Shown here one piece after another: positions 34,191 through 43,499 of a DNA stretch of 64,000 nt (position 1 is its first letter; every line of letters starts with the position of its first letter). The stretch lies in NCBI RefSeq assembly GCF_009835145.1, contig NZ_APKE01000036.1, forward strand, positions 62,001-126,000. The letters are read 5' to 3'. A model generated the notes under the pieces. The model was not told the DNA's origin. It saw nothing but the letters and a program-made list of their open reading frames with translations, and made no database searches. The translations under genes were made by a program, and so were the position numbers. This DNA comes from Profundibacterium mesophilum KAUST100406-0324. Lineage in GTDB: Bacteria > Pseudomonadota > Alphaproteobacteria > Rhodobacterales > Rhodobacteraceae.

Positions 34191-37072
34191 GCGCGGGCCC
34201 CCGCCTCGTCGAGCAGCTCGGCGATATGGACCGCCTGCCGCCCCGTTCCTTCGGAGATCTGGTGCCTGCAGGAGGTCCCGTTGGCGACGACGACCGTGTC
34301 GGGATCGAGTGCCCGCACGGACGGCAGCAGATCGAGCTCGCCCATCGCCCGGGAGATGCCGGCCGTCTCGGCGCGGTAGCCGAAGGCCCCCGCCATGCCG
34401 CAGCATCCCGATGCGATGACCGGAGCGTCGGTTCCGGCGGCCCGCGCCGCGACGGCGGTGAGCGGGGACATGGCGCCGGCGGCCTTCTGGTGGCAATGCC
34501 CATGGATCCGGATCTCGCGCGCCCCGGCATCGGACCGGGACCCCAGGCCGAGATCGGAGCCGCATTCGGCATCGAGGAACTCCTCCAGAAGCATCGCGGC
34601 CCCGGCAAGCTCGGCCGATTGCGCGCCGGGCACGAGGGTGAGGAACTCGTCCCGCAAGGTCAGAAGGCACGATGGTTCAAGCCCCACGATCGCGCGTCCG
34701 GCGCGCAGATGCGGCAGCAAGGCCTCGATCGTGCGCCGCGCCTCTTCGCGGGCCTCGTCGAGCATCCCGGCCGCGAGATAGGTGCGCCCGCAGCACAAGG
34801 GACGCCCCACCTGTCCGGGCGCATGGACATGGACCCCCGCGCGGCGCAGGACGCGCAGGGCCGCGCGGGGTATCCGCGGCTCGATCCAGCGGGTGAAGGT
34901 ATCGGCAAAGAGCACGGCCTCGCGGCCTCGGCCCGGTGCCCCGGTTCCGATCTCGGCATCGTCGAAGGGATCGGCCGCGAAGACCGGCAGGCTGCGGTCC
35001 CGAGCAAATCCAAGCAAGCGCGCGCCCAGTTGTGCCGCGAGGGGCGATTTGTTGCGCAGGGCGACGAGCCCGCGCGCCGCGCGCAGCATCGGGGCGCGGC
35101 GTGGCATCTGGGCGATCAACCGCTCGCGCAGGGGCACCCCGAGCCTGAGGTTTCGCTGGTGCAGGACCTCGGCCTTCATCCGCGCCATGTCCACCCCGGT
35201 GGGGCATTCACGCTTGCACGCCTTGCAGCTCACGCAGAGTTTCAGCGTCTCCTCCATCTCGCGCGACAGCAAAGCGTCCTCGCCAAGCTGCCCGGTCAGG
35301 GCGAGGCGCAGCGTGTTCGCACGGCCGCGCGTCACGTCCCGCTCGTTGCGCGTGACACGGAAGCTGGGGCACATCACGCCCCCCACGAGCTTGCGGCAGG
35401 CGCCGTTGTTGTTGCACATCTCGACCGCGCCCTGCAGCCCGCGCCCTGCCCCGCTCCAGGCCGACCAGTCATGGACCGGAGCGATCGGCGCCATTTCGTA
35501 ATCGGGCGGGTAGCGCATCAGGCTGCGGTCATCCATGCGGGGCGGATGCACGATGCGGCCAGGGTTGAGGCGAGCCTCAGGGTCGAAGGCGGCCTTCACC
35601 TCCTCGAAGGCGCGCACGATTCGCGTCCCGAACATCGCCTCGTGGAACTCGGAGCGCACGATCCCGTCGCCATGCTCGCCCGAATGGCTTCCCTCGTAGT
35701 CCCTGACGAGAGCGAAGGCCTGCTCGGCGATGGAGCGCATCTTCGCCACGTCGCGCCCGCTGTGCAGATCGAGCACCGGGCGCACGTGCAGGCACCCCTC
35801 CGAGGCATGGGCATACCATGTCCCGCTCGTTCCATGCGCCTCGAAGATCGCGGTGAGCTTGTCGGTGTAATCGGCCAGATGCGGCAACGGCACCGCGCAA
35901 TCCTCGACGAAGGAGACGGGTTTGCCCGCCCCCTTCATCGACATCATGATGTTCAGTCCCGCCTTGCGCAGCTCGCCGATCTCGCCGGCCAGCCTCGGAT
36001 CGCGGATCAGCACGGTGCCATCCGGCGCGCCCAGACCCGCCATCGTGTCGCGCAGCTCCGCGGCCTTGCGCGCGTTCGTGCCGGGATCGTCGGCAAACTC
36101 GACAAGGAGCAGCGCCTTGGGCGATCCGCGCAGGAATTGCTCAAGGGTGCGTGCGTAGAGGGGGATCGAGGCGGCGAGCGCGATCATGGTCGCATCGACC
36201 AGCTCCACCGATGTCGGGCCGAGCGCCACGAGGTGCTCCGCGGCCTCCATGGCGGCACGAAAACTTGCGAAATGGCACACGCCGAGGATCTTTTCCTTCG
36301 GCGGCAACGGTGCCAGTTTCAGCTCGATCGCGCTCGACACGCCGAGCGTGCCCTCCGACCCCACGAGGAGATCGGCGAGACCGCCATCCGCGCCGGGCAA
36401 GAGCGCATCGAGATTGTAACCGCCGACGCGCCGCTGCACCTTCGGAAAGCGCGCCGCGATCTCTTCCGCCTCGCGGCGGCCAATGACGCGCATCCGCTTG
36501 GCCAGCGCGGCGTGACCGCCGGGGCCGCCCCCTTTCCCGAGCGCCAGGTCGAACCGGCGCCCATCGGCGAACATCCCCTCGATCCGCGCGACATTGCCGC
36601 GCGTCGTGCCGTAGCGAAGGCTGCGCGAGCCGCAGGAATTGTTGCCCACCATGCCGCCGATCGTGGCGCGCGATGCGGTCGATATGTCGACCGGGAACCA
36701 CAGGCCATGCGGCTTGAGCAGGCGGTTGAGCTCGTCGAGCACGATGCCAGGCTCCACCACGGCCCGCCGCGCCGCCACGTCCAGCGACAGAAGCCGGTTC
36801 ATGTGGCGCGCGCAATCCACGATCAGTCCCGAGTTCACGGTCTGCCCGCATTGCGAGGTGCCACCCCCGCGCATCGTCACCGGAAGCCCTGCCTCCGCGG
36901 CCGCATCAAGCGCGAGCGCCAGGTCGTCCACCGATCGCGGCAGAACGACGCCGGCGGGCATCACTTGGTAGATGGAGGCATCCGTGGCGTAGCGACCCCG
37001 ATCGAACGCGCCCCATAGCGCGCTCCCTTCGAGTTCCCGCTCGAGCCTGTGCCGAACCGCCTGTGTCAGCAT
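34187..37072 (-). CDS. FAD-linked, Fe-S 2-hydroxyacid dehydrogenase (YdiJ-type fusion)
   Basis: A 961-residue fusion: an N-terminal FAD-binding domain (PP-loop VTMRGGGTSQCGQTVNSGLI), FAD-oxidase C domain, an Fe-S section with CVSCKACKRECPTGVDMAR preceded by CNNNGACRKLVGGVMCPSFR, and a C-terminal CCG domain (HGHCHQKAAGA, ASGCCGMAGAFG). This matches the YdiJ type, E. coli members of which oxidise D-2-hydroxyacids such as D-2-hydroxyglutarate or D-lactate. The substrate here is unknown. The ATG at 37072 has a GGAGG site. It is divergent from the aminotransferase across a gap with a palindrome. Confidence 0.88.
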   Translation of the reverse strand: MLTQAVRHRLERELEGSALWGAFDRGRYATDASIYQVMPAGVVLPRSVDDLALALDAAAEAGLPVTMRGGGTSQCGQTVNSGLIVDCARHMNRLLSLDVAARRAVVEPGIVLDELNRLLKPHGLWFPVDISTASRATIGGMVGNNSCGSRSLRYGTTRGNVARIEGMFADGRRFDLALGKGGGPGGHAALAKRMRVIGRREAEEIAARFPKVQRRVGGYNLDALLPGADGGLADLLVGSEGTLGVSSAIELKLAPLPPKEKILGVCHFASFRAAMEAAEHLVALGPTSVELVDATMIALAASIPLYARTLEQFLRGSPKALLLVEFADDPGTNARKAAELRDTMAGLGAPDGTVLIRDPRLAGEIGELRKAGLNIMMSMKGAGKPVSFVEDCAVPLPHLADYTDKLTAIFEAHGTSGTWYAHASEGCLHVRPVLDLHSGRDVAKMRSIAEQAFALVRDYEGSHSGEHGDGIVRSEFHEAMFGTRIVRAFEEVKAAFDPEARLNPGRIVHPPRMDDRSLMRYPPDYEMAPIAPVHDWSAWSGAGRGLQGAVEMCNNNGACRKLVGGVMCPSFRVTRNERDVTRGRANTLRLALTGQLGEDALLSREMEETLKLCVSCKACKRECPTGVDMARMKAEVLHQRNLRLGVPLRERLIAQMPRRAPMLRAARGLVALRNKSPLAAQLGARLLGFARDRSLPVFAADPFDDAEIGTGAPGRGREAVLFADTFTRWIEPRIPRAALRVLRRAGVHVHAPGQVGRPLCCGRTYLAAGMLDEAREEARRTIEALLPHLRAGRAIVGLEPSCLLTLRDEFLTLVPGAQSAELAGAAMLLEEFLDAECGSDLGLGSRSDAGAREIRIHGHCHQKAAGAMSPLTAVAARAAGTDAPVIASGCCGMAGAFGYRAETAGISRAMGELDLLPSVRALDPDTVVVANGTSCRHQISEGTGRQAVHIAELLDEAGARA

Positions 37073-37118
37073 CGGGCGCCTCCTCTCGATATTCTCGATA
37101 ATCTTCTTGACTGAATAA

Positions 37119-37133
37119 TGAATTCAGAATTCA
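37119..37133. promoter_or_regulatory. Palindrome TGAATTC-A-GAATTCA, candidate GntR operator
   Basis: A 15-base inverted repeat with 7-bp arms around a single central base, in the divergent AT-rich gap between the FAD/Fe-S dehydrogenase and the aminotransferase. Its position suggests the binding site of the GntR regulator encoded at 33546-34190. Confidence 0.5.
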
Positions 37134-37201
37134 ATTCCAACAGATTTCGTCACCGGCCGATCCGTTCCCGATCATGGCCGGACAGCGTGAAAGGTCGCGT
37201 C

Positions 37202-38419
37202 ATGCCCTCAGGACGTCACTTCCTGCAAATTCCAGGCCCCTCCAACGTGCCCGACCGGATCCTGCGCGCCATGGACCGCGCCGTCACCGACCATCGCGGA
37301 CCAAACTTCGCCGAGATCGGCGGGAAGGCCCTCGAGGGCATGAGGGAGATCTTCGGTACCCGCGAGCGGGTGGTGATCTATCCCGCCTCGGGCACCGGCG
37401 CATGGGAAGCGGCGCTGGCGAACACGATGTCGCCGGGGGACCGTGTCCTGATGTACGAGACGGGGCATTTCGCAGCCCTGTGGGCCAGGCTCGCGGGGAA
37501 ACTCGGCCTCGATGCGCAGGTGATCAAGGGCGATTGGCGCAGCGGCGCGGATGCCGCGGCGATCGGAGCCGCGCTGAGCGAGGATCGCTCGGGCCGGATC
37601 AAGGCGGTCTGCGTCGTGCACAACGAGACGTCGACCGGGGCGGTGAGCGATATCGCGGCGGTGCGCGCGGCCATGGATGCCGCGGGCCATCCCGCGCTTT
37701 TGATGGTCGACACGATTTCTTCGCTCGCCTCCGTGCCCTACGCGCATGACGAATGGGGCGTCGATGTCAGCATCTCCGGCTCGCAGAAAGGCCTGATGCT
37801 GCCTCCGGGCCTGTCGTTCAATGCGATCAGCAAGAAGGCCGAAGCCGCGGCGGGATCGGCGGCGCTGCCCCGCTCCTACTGGGATTGGGAGGAGATGAAA
37901 GGCCCGAACGAGACGGGATACTTCCCCTACACCCCCGCCACGAACCTGCTCTACGCGCTGAACGAAGCGATCGACATGCTGCGCGAGGAGGGGCTCGAAG
38001 CGGTGTTCGCACGCCATCGCCGCCATGCCGCCGCCACCCGCGCCGCGGTCGAGGCCTGGGGGCTGGAGGTTCTGTGCGCGGTGCCGGCGGATCGCTCGCC
38101 CGTGCTCACGGCGGTGATGATGCCGCAAGGGCAGTCGGCCGATGATTTCCGGGCGGTGACCCTCAAGCATTACGACATGTCGCTCGGCAATGGCCTGTCC
38201 AAGGTCGCCGACAGGGTCTTTCGGATCGGACACCTGGGCGATTTCAACGACCTGATGCTCTGCGGCACGCTTGCCGGGGTCGAGATGGGATTGCGCGATG
38301 CGGGGGTGAGGCATCGCCCCGGCGGGCTTGCAGCCGCGATGGACATGCTCGCGCCAGCGCGCCGGCAGGCGGCCGAAGGGCGGCCCGAGGAGCACACGGA
38401 GGTGCAGGCGGCGCAGTAG
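37202..38419 (+). CDS. Serine-glyoxylate aminotransferase-type class V aminotransferase
   Basis: A 405-residue PLP enzyme of the serine-glyoxylate aminotransferase (SGAT) type, which in known members turns serine plus glyoxylate into hydroxypyruvate plus glycine. The Schiff-base lysine is K196 in SISGSQKGLMLPPGLSFNA, a family signature, as are HFLQIPGPSNVPDRILRAM near the start and YPASGTGAWEAAL. The ATG at 37202 starts at the conserved N-terminus; a start at 37118 would fall inside the palindrome. It is the first gene of a rightward TRAP/CoA-transferase cluster, so glyoxylate or hydroxypyruvate chemistry is expected. Confidence 0.85.
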   Translation: MPSGRHFLQIPGPSNVPDRILRAMDRAVTDHRGPNFAEIGGKALEGMREIFGTRERVVIYPASGTGAWEAALANTMSPGDRVLMYETGHFAALWARLAGKLGLDAQVIKGDWRSGADAAAIGAALSEDRSGRIKAVCVVHNETSTGAVSDIAAVRAAMDAAGHPALLMVDTISSLASVPYAHDEWGVDVSISGSQKGLMLPPGLSFNAISKKAEAAAGSAALPRSYWDWEEMKGPNETGYFPYTPATNLLYALNEAIDMLREEGLEAVFARHRRHAAATRAAVEAWGLEVLCAVPADRSPVLTAVMMPQGQSADDFRAVTLKHYDMSLGNGLSKVADRVFRIGHLGDFNDLMLCGTLAGVEMGLRDAGVRHRPGGLAAAMDMLAPARRQAAEGRPEEHTEVQAAQ

Positions 38420-38535
38420 GCACGCACCATCCCGCCCTGTGCGGCGGGTTCACGGGGAGCGCGGCGGCGCATCCGGGCCGGGGAGGGCCCGCGACGTCCA
38501 TGTTCCCGAAGACGGAAACCAGGGAGGGAGAAGAG

Positions 38536-39513
38536 ATGAAACTCACGAGATTCGCAGCGGCCGCGGTCGCAGCGCTGGTGGCCAGCCAGGCGCAGGCGGC
38601 CGAGATGACGATGAAGTTCGGCCATGTCGGCGCGCCGGGCTCGCTCTTCGAGGCGAGCGTCGATCACTTCGCGCAATGCGCAAACGATGCGCTTGGCGAC
38701 AAGGGCGAGGTGCAGACCTTCGGCTCCTCGCAGCTCGGCAAGGACAAGGAACTCCTGCAGAAGCTGAAGCTCGGACAGGTCGACTTCGCGCTTCCCTCCT
38801 CGGTGATGTCCTCGGTCGATGACGTCTTCGGGATCTTCGAGATGCCCTATATCATCAAGGACCGCGATCACATGCGGCGCGTCCAGGATGCGATGATGGA
38901 CAAGTTCCAGGGCGCCGCCGAGTCCAATGGCTATCATATCGTCGGCCTGGCGGAGAACGGGTTTCGTCACATCACGAACAACATCAGGCCGGTAAACGTG
39001 CCGGCCGATCTGGACGGGATCAAGCTGCGGACCCCGAACGGCACCTGGCGGGTGAAGATGTTCAAGGAATATGGCGCGAACCCCACCCCCATGGCCTTCT
39101 CCGACGTCTTCACCGCGCTGCAAACGGGTGTGATCGATGGGCAGGAGAACCCCTATGCACAGATCGCCAGCGCCAAGTTCCAGGAGGTGCAGAAGTATCT
39201 CTCGATCACCGGGCACGTCTATACCCCGGCCTATATCCTGACCTCCAAGAAGGCTTGGGAAGGTTGGCCGGAGGAGGTGCGCGGCACCCTGTCCGATTGC
39301 GCCGCGCAGACGCAGGATTTCACCTACGAGAAGGCCGCCGAGCTCGAGGTCGAGCTTCTCGCGGTCATCGAGGAGGCCGGCGTCGAGGTGAACGAGGCGG
39401 ACAAGGACGCTTTCATCGAGGCTTCCAAACCGATCTATGACGGCTTCGGATCGGAGGTCGATGGCGGCGCCGAGATGATCGAGCAGGTGCTCGGGCTGGG
39501 CAACGCGAGCTGA
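38536..39513 (+). CDS. TRAP transporter substrate-binding protein (DctP family)
   Basis: A 325-residue periplasmic binding protein of a TRAP system. Signal peptide: LTRFAAAAVAALVASQAQA. Family-like segments are FGSSQLGKDKELLQKLKLGQ, then VDFALPSS, and IKLRTPNGTWRVKMFKEYGA with the central arginine (KLR) that binds the ligand carboxylate in DctP proteins; AFSDVFTALQTGVIDGQENP is the P-family hallmark. Ligand unknown. The ATG has an AGGGAGGGAG ribosome-binding site. A hairpin lies between it and the dctQ-type gene. Confidence 0.9.
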   Translation: MKLTRFAAAAVAALVASQAQAAEMTMKFGHVGAPGSLFEASVDHFAQCANDALGDKGEVQTFGSSQLGKDKELLQKLKLGQVDFALPSSVMSSVDDVFGIFEMPYIIKDRDHMRRVQDAMMDKFQGAAESNGYHIVGLAENGFRHITNNIRPVNVPADLDGIKLRTPNGTWRVKMFKEYGANPTPMAFSDVFTALQTGVIDGQENPYAQIASAKFQEVQKYLSITGHVYTPAYILTSKKAWEGWPEEVRGTLSDCAAQTQDFTYEKAAELEVELLAVIEEAGVEVNEADKDAFIEASKPIYDGFGSEVDGGAEMIEQVLGLGNAS

Positions 39514-39520
39514 TCCGCGT

Positions 39521-39547
39521 CCCGGCGGCGTCCTCGCCGTCGCCGGG
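39521..39547 (+). terminator. Hairpin between dctP- and dctQ-type genes
   Basis: Inverted repeat with 10-base arms and one mismatch (39521-39530 and 39538-39547) directly after the dctP-type stop. Likely holds down downstream transcription so the binding protein is made in excess. Confidence 0.5.
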
Positions 39548-39606
39548 CCTTTCCCATCGAGGCGGGGGCGCCATGCGCGCTGCCCGCCACCCATGGAGCT
39601 GCCAGC

Positions 39607-40221
39607 ATGTCAGCGCAAAACGCACCGGCCGGCGTGCATGGCCAGGACGTCCCGTCAGTCTCGACCGGCCGGAAGGTCCTCGCTGCCACGGCCACCCTGA
39701 TGGGCCGCCTGCTTGAATGGATCACCGTCGGGCTGATGATCATGCTGACGGCGATCGTCATTCTCGCCGTTCTCGCGCGCCTGATGGGCGAGAGCTTCTC
39801 GTGGTATGACGAGGTTGCGGCCATCGTGCTGGCCTGGATCACCTATTACGGCGCGGCGCTTGCCGCCCTCAACCGGCGCCATATCGGCTTCGACACCGTG
39901 CTCCTGGCATTGCCGCCGAAACTGCGCCTGGCGGCGCTCCTGCTGGGCGAGGCGCTGGTCCTGACCTTCTTCGTGCTGATGGCGCGGGCCGGGTTCCAGG
40001 TGCTCGACGTCCTGGCCGGCGACCGGCTGGTCTCCCTGACCTGGGTGCCCGTGCAGCTGACGCAATCGGTGATCCCGGTGGGCGCCATCCTCTTCATCGC
40101 GGGCCAGCTGCTCTCGCTGCCGGGGTATTGGCGGATGACCGCGCGGGGCATCAGCCTCGAACATGCCGAGATCGAGGAGGAGGTCGAGACCGAAATGACG
40201 CGCAACGAGGGACGCACCTGA
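39607..40221 (+). CDS. TRAP transporter small membrane subunit (DctQ family)
   Basis: A 204-residue membrane protein with four helices (ITVGLMIMLTAIVILAVLAR first) and the DctQ family motif (ESFSWYDEVAAIVLAWITYY). It supports the large permease. It has a longer than usual N-terminal tail. It is one base overlapping with the dctM-type gene (TGATG). Confidence 0.88.
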   Translation: MSAQNAPAGVHGQDVPSVSTGRKVLAATATLMGRLLEWITVGLMIMLTAIVILAVLARLMGESFSWYDEVAAIVLAWITYYGAALAALNRRHIGFDTVLLALPPKLRLAALLLGEALVLTFFVLMARAGFQVLDVLAGDRLVSLTWVPVQLTQSVIPVGAILFIAGQLLSLPGYWRMTARGISLEHAEIEEEVETEMTRNEGRT

Positions 40222-41501
40222 TGCTCATGCTCTTCATCTTCATCGCCCTGGTCGCGATGATCTGCATCAATGTCCCGATCGCCGTCGCGCTCGCCATGTC
40301 AGGCGTGCTCGGCCTTCTGGCGACGGAAGGCACCGGCAGCCTCGTGACCATTGCGCTCGACATGTATGACGGCGCCACGAAATTCTCCCTGATCGCCATT
40401 CCCATGTTCGTGCTCGCCGGCGCCATCATGAATGCCGGCGGGATCACCGATCGGCTGATCAATTTCGTCGGCGCCCTGATCGGCTTCGTGCGCGGCGGCC
40501 TCGCCATGGTCAATATCGGCGTGTCGCTCTTCTTCGCCGAAATTTCGGGCTCCGCCGTGGCCGATGTCGCCGCCATGGGATCGATCCTCATTCCACAGAT
40601 GAAGAAGCGCGGATACTCCAAGGAGCTGTCGGCGGCGGTGACGTCCTCCTCCGCTTCGCTCGCGATCATCATTCCGCCCTCGATCCCGATGATCCTCTAT
40701 GCCGCATCGGCCAATACCTCGGTGGAGCAGCTTTTCGTGGCCGGCGTTGTGCCGGGGCTGCTCGGCGCGGGCGGGCTGATGACCGTCGCCTATGTCTTCG
40801 CGCGCCGCTACGACCTGCCGACGGAGGAGGCGTTCAACATCCCGCGCCTGCGCGAAACCTTCAAGGATGCCCTGCCCGCCTTCGCCCTGCCGATCATCAT
40901 CCTCGGCGGCATCTTCGGCGGTTTCGTCACCGCGACGGAGGCTGCGGGCCTCGCGGTGATCGCCGCGCTCGTCGTCTCGGCATGGTATCGGCAGATCGAT
41001 CTGGCGCACTTGCGCCGCGCGATGCTCGATGGCGGAATGCAGACGGCGGTTGTCATGCTGCTCGTCGCGGCCTCCGTGCTGATGGGCGGGTTCCTGACCC
41101 GCGCGCAGATCCCCCAGCAGCTCGCGCAGGGCATCCTCGACATCACCGACAGCCAATGGGCGATCCTGCTGATCCTGAACTTCTTCTTCCTCGTGATCGG
41201 CTTCTTCCTGCATTCGGCGGCGGCGATCATCCTCGTCGTGCCGATCGTCATCCCGCTGATCACCGCCGCGGGGATCGACCCGGTGCATTTCGGCCTCGTG
41301 GTCACACTTAACCTCGCGATCGGACAGCAGACGCCGCCGGTCGCTTCCGTCCTGATCACGTCCTGCGCGGTGGCGCGGGCCAATATCTGGGCCGTGTCCA
41401 AGGTGAACGTATGGTTCGTGGCGGTCCTGCTCGCGGTGCTGCTGCTCTGCACCTATGTCCCGCAGGTCCCGCTGTTTCTCGTCGAATATTTCTACAGGTA
41501 G
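40221..41501 (+). CDS. TRAP transporter large permease (DctM family)
   Basis: A 426-residue, about twelve-helix sodium-coupled permease. DctM hallmarks: IPMFVLAGAIMNAGGITDRL, ISGSAVADVAAMGSILIPQM and IIIPPSIPMILYAASANTSV. It forms the translocation subunit with the DctQ-type protein and takes substrate from the DctP-type protein. Located directly upstream of the crotonase and CoA-transferase, which suggests the imported acid is activated to a CoA ester. Confidence 0.93.
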   Translation: MLMLFIFIALVAMICINVPIAVALAMSGVLGLLATEGTGSLVTIALDMYDGATKFSLIAIPMFVLAGAIMNAGGITDRLINFVGALIGFVRGGLAMVNIGVSLFFAEISGSAVADVAAMGSILIPQMKKRGYSKELSAAVTSSSASLAIIIPPSIPMILYAASANTSVEQLFVAGVVPGLLGAGGLMTVAYVFARRYDLPTEEAFNIPRLRETFKDALPAFALPIIILGGIFGGFVTATEAAGLAVIAALVVSAWYRQIDLAHLRRAMLDGGMQTAVVMLLVAASVLMGGFLTRAQIPQQLAQGILDITDSQWAILLILNFFFLVIGFFLHSAAAIILVVPIVIPLITAAGIDPVHFGLVVTLNLAIGQQTPPVASVLITSCAVARANIWAVSKVNVWFVAVLLAVLLLCTYVPQVPLFLVEYFYR

Positions 41502-41507
41502 ACCGAC

Positions 41508-42284
41508 ATGAACGATGAATTGCTGCAGGAGGTCAGGGGCCGAACGCTCTGGCTGACCTTCAACCGACCGCAGGCGCGCAACGCGCTGACCTTCGCGATG
41601 TACGGCGCGCTGGCCGAGGCCTGCCGCACCGCGCCGACCGATGGCAGCATCGGCGCGGTGGTGATCCATGGCGCGGGCGGCAAGGCTTTCGCCGCCGGCA
41701 CCGACATGACGCAGTTCCGCGCCTTCGAGACCGCCGAGGATGCGGCCGAATACGAGATGAAGATCGAAACCGTGCTCGAGGCCGTCGAGCGCTGTCCCCT
41801 GCCGACCATCGCGGCCATTCACGGGGCCTGCACCGGGGGGGGCGCGTCGATCGCCGCCGTCTGCGACATCCGCATCGCGAGTGCGCGGTTGAAGTTCGGC
41901 TTTCCCATCGCCCGCACCCTGGGCAACTGCCTTGCGGCGGCGAACCTCGCGCGGCTCGCCGGGCTGGTGGGGCCCGGCCGCCTGCGCGAGATGATCTTCA
42001 CCGCCCGGCTGATGGAAGCGGACGAGGCGCGGCATGTGGGGCTCGTCACCGAGGTGCTGGCGGACGAGGCGGCGCTTCTGAGCCGGGCCGAAGAGCTGGC
42101 CGATCATGTCGGCGCCATGGCGCCTCTCACGCTCAGGGCCACGAAGGAAGCGATGCGCCGCACGCAATCGGCAAGCCGCATCGACGATTCGGACCTGATC
42201 GAGATGTGCTACATGAGCCGCGATTTCCGCGAGGGCATGGAAGCCTTCCTCGGCAAACGCGCACCCGAATGGAGCGGAACATGA
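41508..42284 (+). CDS. Enoyl-CoA hydratase/isomerase-family protein (crotonase fold)
   Basis: A 258-residue crotonase-fold enzyme. The oxyanion-hole segments are present (GKAFAAGTDM and IHGACTGGGASIAAVCDIRI). The segment that usually carries a catalytic glutamate (F-G-x-P-E) reads KFGFPIARTLGNCLAAANLA, so at least one usual glutamate is absent and hydratase activity is doubtful; other crotonase chemistry (isomerase, lyase, hydrolase) is possible. It overlaps the CoA-transferase gene (ATGA). Confidence 0.85.
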   Translation: MNDELLQEVRGRTLWLTFNRPQARNALTFAMYGALAEACRTAPTDGSIGAVVIHGAGGKAFAAGTDMTQFRAFETAEDAAEYEMKIETVLEAVERCPLPTIAAIHGACTGGGASIAAVCDIRIASARLKFGFPIARTLGNCLAAANLARLAGLVGPGRLREMIFTARLMEADEARHVGLVTEVLADEAALLSRAEELADHVGAMAPLTLRATKEAMRRTQSASRIDDSDLIEMCYMSRDFREGMEAFLGKRAPEWSGT

Positions 42285-43495
42285 GCCCCCTGCCCTCCCG
42301 CCCCGGCCCCCTTGCAGGGATGAAGGTGATCGAACTCGCCCATATCATGGCCGGTCCGATCTGCGGATTGATGCTGGCCGACATGGGCGCGGACGTGATC
42401 AAGGTCGAGAAGCCGGACGGAGACGATACCCGCCGCTTCGTGCCCCCGGACATCGACGGCGAAAGCGCCGCCTACATGATGATGAACCGGAACAAGCGCG
42501 GGATCGCCCTGAACCTCAAGGATCCCGGCGCGCGCGACGCGCTCAAGACGTTGCTCATGGATGCGGATGTCGTCATCGAGAACTACCGCATGGGCACGAT
42601 GGAGCGGCTGGGTCTGGGCTACGAGACGCTGCGCGAGATCAATCCGCGTCTCGTCTATTGCGAGGTGTCGGGCTTTGGCCGCACCGGCCCCTACGCGCAG
42701 CGGGGTGGGTTCGATCTCATCGCGCAGGGCATGTCGGGCCTCATGTCGATCACCGGCGAGGGACCCGGACGCCCCCCGGTCAAGCCAGGCGCGCCGATCT
42801 CGGACATCACCGCCGGGATCCTCGCCGCGATGGGATGCTGCGCCGCCTATGCGCAGGCACAGGCGAGCGGCGTCGGGCAGAAGGTCGACACCTCCCTCTT
42901 CGAGGCCGGCATAACCCTGACCTACTGGCAATCGGCGATCACCTTCGCCACGGGCCAGGCACCGGGACCGATGGGCTCGGCCCACCCGCTCAACGCGCCC
43001 TACCAGTCTTTCCGGACCCGCGACGGCTGGATCAACGTGGGCGCCGCCAACCAGCGCAACTGGCTACGGTTCCTTGAGGTGATCGGCGCGCCGGAGCTTG
43101 ACGCCGATCCCCGGTTCGCCTCGAACGCGCAGCGCATGATGCATCTCGATGCGCTCGTCGCCCTGCTCGAAGCCGAACTCACGCGCGAGACGACCCGCAC
43201 CTGGCTCGAGCGGATGGAAGAGGCGGGCCTCCCGGCCGGTCCGGTTCTCGATATCGCGCAGATGCATTCCGACCCGCAGGCCCTCGCGCGCCAGATGATC
43301 GTGGAGACCGAGCACCCGGTGGCGGGCCGGGTCAAGACGATCGGGCTGCCGGTCAAGTTCTCCGACACCCCCGGCGCGGTGCAAGCTCCCGCGCCCACTC
43401 TCGGCCAGCACAGCCGCGAGATCCTCGCCGCCGCGGGTCTCGATCCCGAACAGATCGAGCGGATGATCGCCTCCGGGGCCGTGCTCGCACCCTGA
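42281..43495 (+). CDS. CaiB/BaiF-family CoA-transferase (family III)
   Basis: A 404-residue family III CoA-transferase. Typical features are VIELAHIMAGPICGLMLADM, GADVIKVEKPDGDDTRRF, MMMNRNKRGIALNLKDPGAR and a conserved region with the catalytic aspartate (FDLIAQGMSGLMSIT). These enzymes move CoA between carboxylates through an aspartyl-CoA thioester. Acceptor unknown; gene context suggests a hydroxy- or oxo-dicarboxylate imported by the TRAP system. Coupled to the crotonase gene. Confidence 0.9.
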   Translation: MSPLPSRPGPLAGMKVIELAHIMAGPICGLMLADMGADVIKVEKPDGDDTRRFVPPDIDGESAAYMMMNRNKRGIALNLKDPGARDALKTLLMDADVVIENYRMGTMERLGLGYETLREINPRLVYCEVSGFGRTGPYAQRGGFDLIAQGMSGLMSITGEGPGRPPVKPGAPISDITAGILAAMGCCAAYAQAQASGVGQKVDTSLFEAGITLTYWQSAITFATGQAPGPMGSAHPLNAPYQSFRTRDGWINVGAANQRNWLRFLEVIGAPELDADPRFASNAQRMMHLDALVALLEAELTRETTRTWLERMEEAGLPAGPVLDIAQMHSDPQALARQMIVETEHPVAGRVKTIGLPVKFSDTPGAVQAPAPTLGQHSREILAAAGLDPEQIERMIASGAVLAP

Positions 43496-43499
43496 GCCC

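Noticed and set aside
34226-37018. A 930-codon open frame on the plus strand
   Set aside because: Opposite the clear FAD/Fe-S dehydrogenase with intact cysteine motifs; composition is that of a shadow frame.
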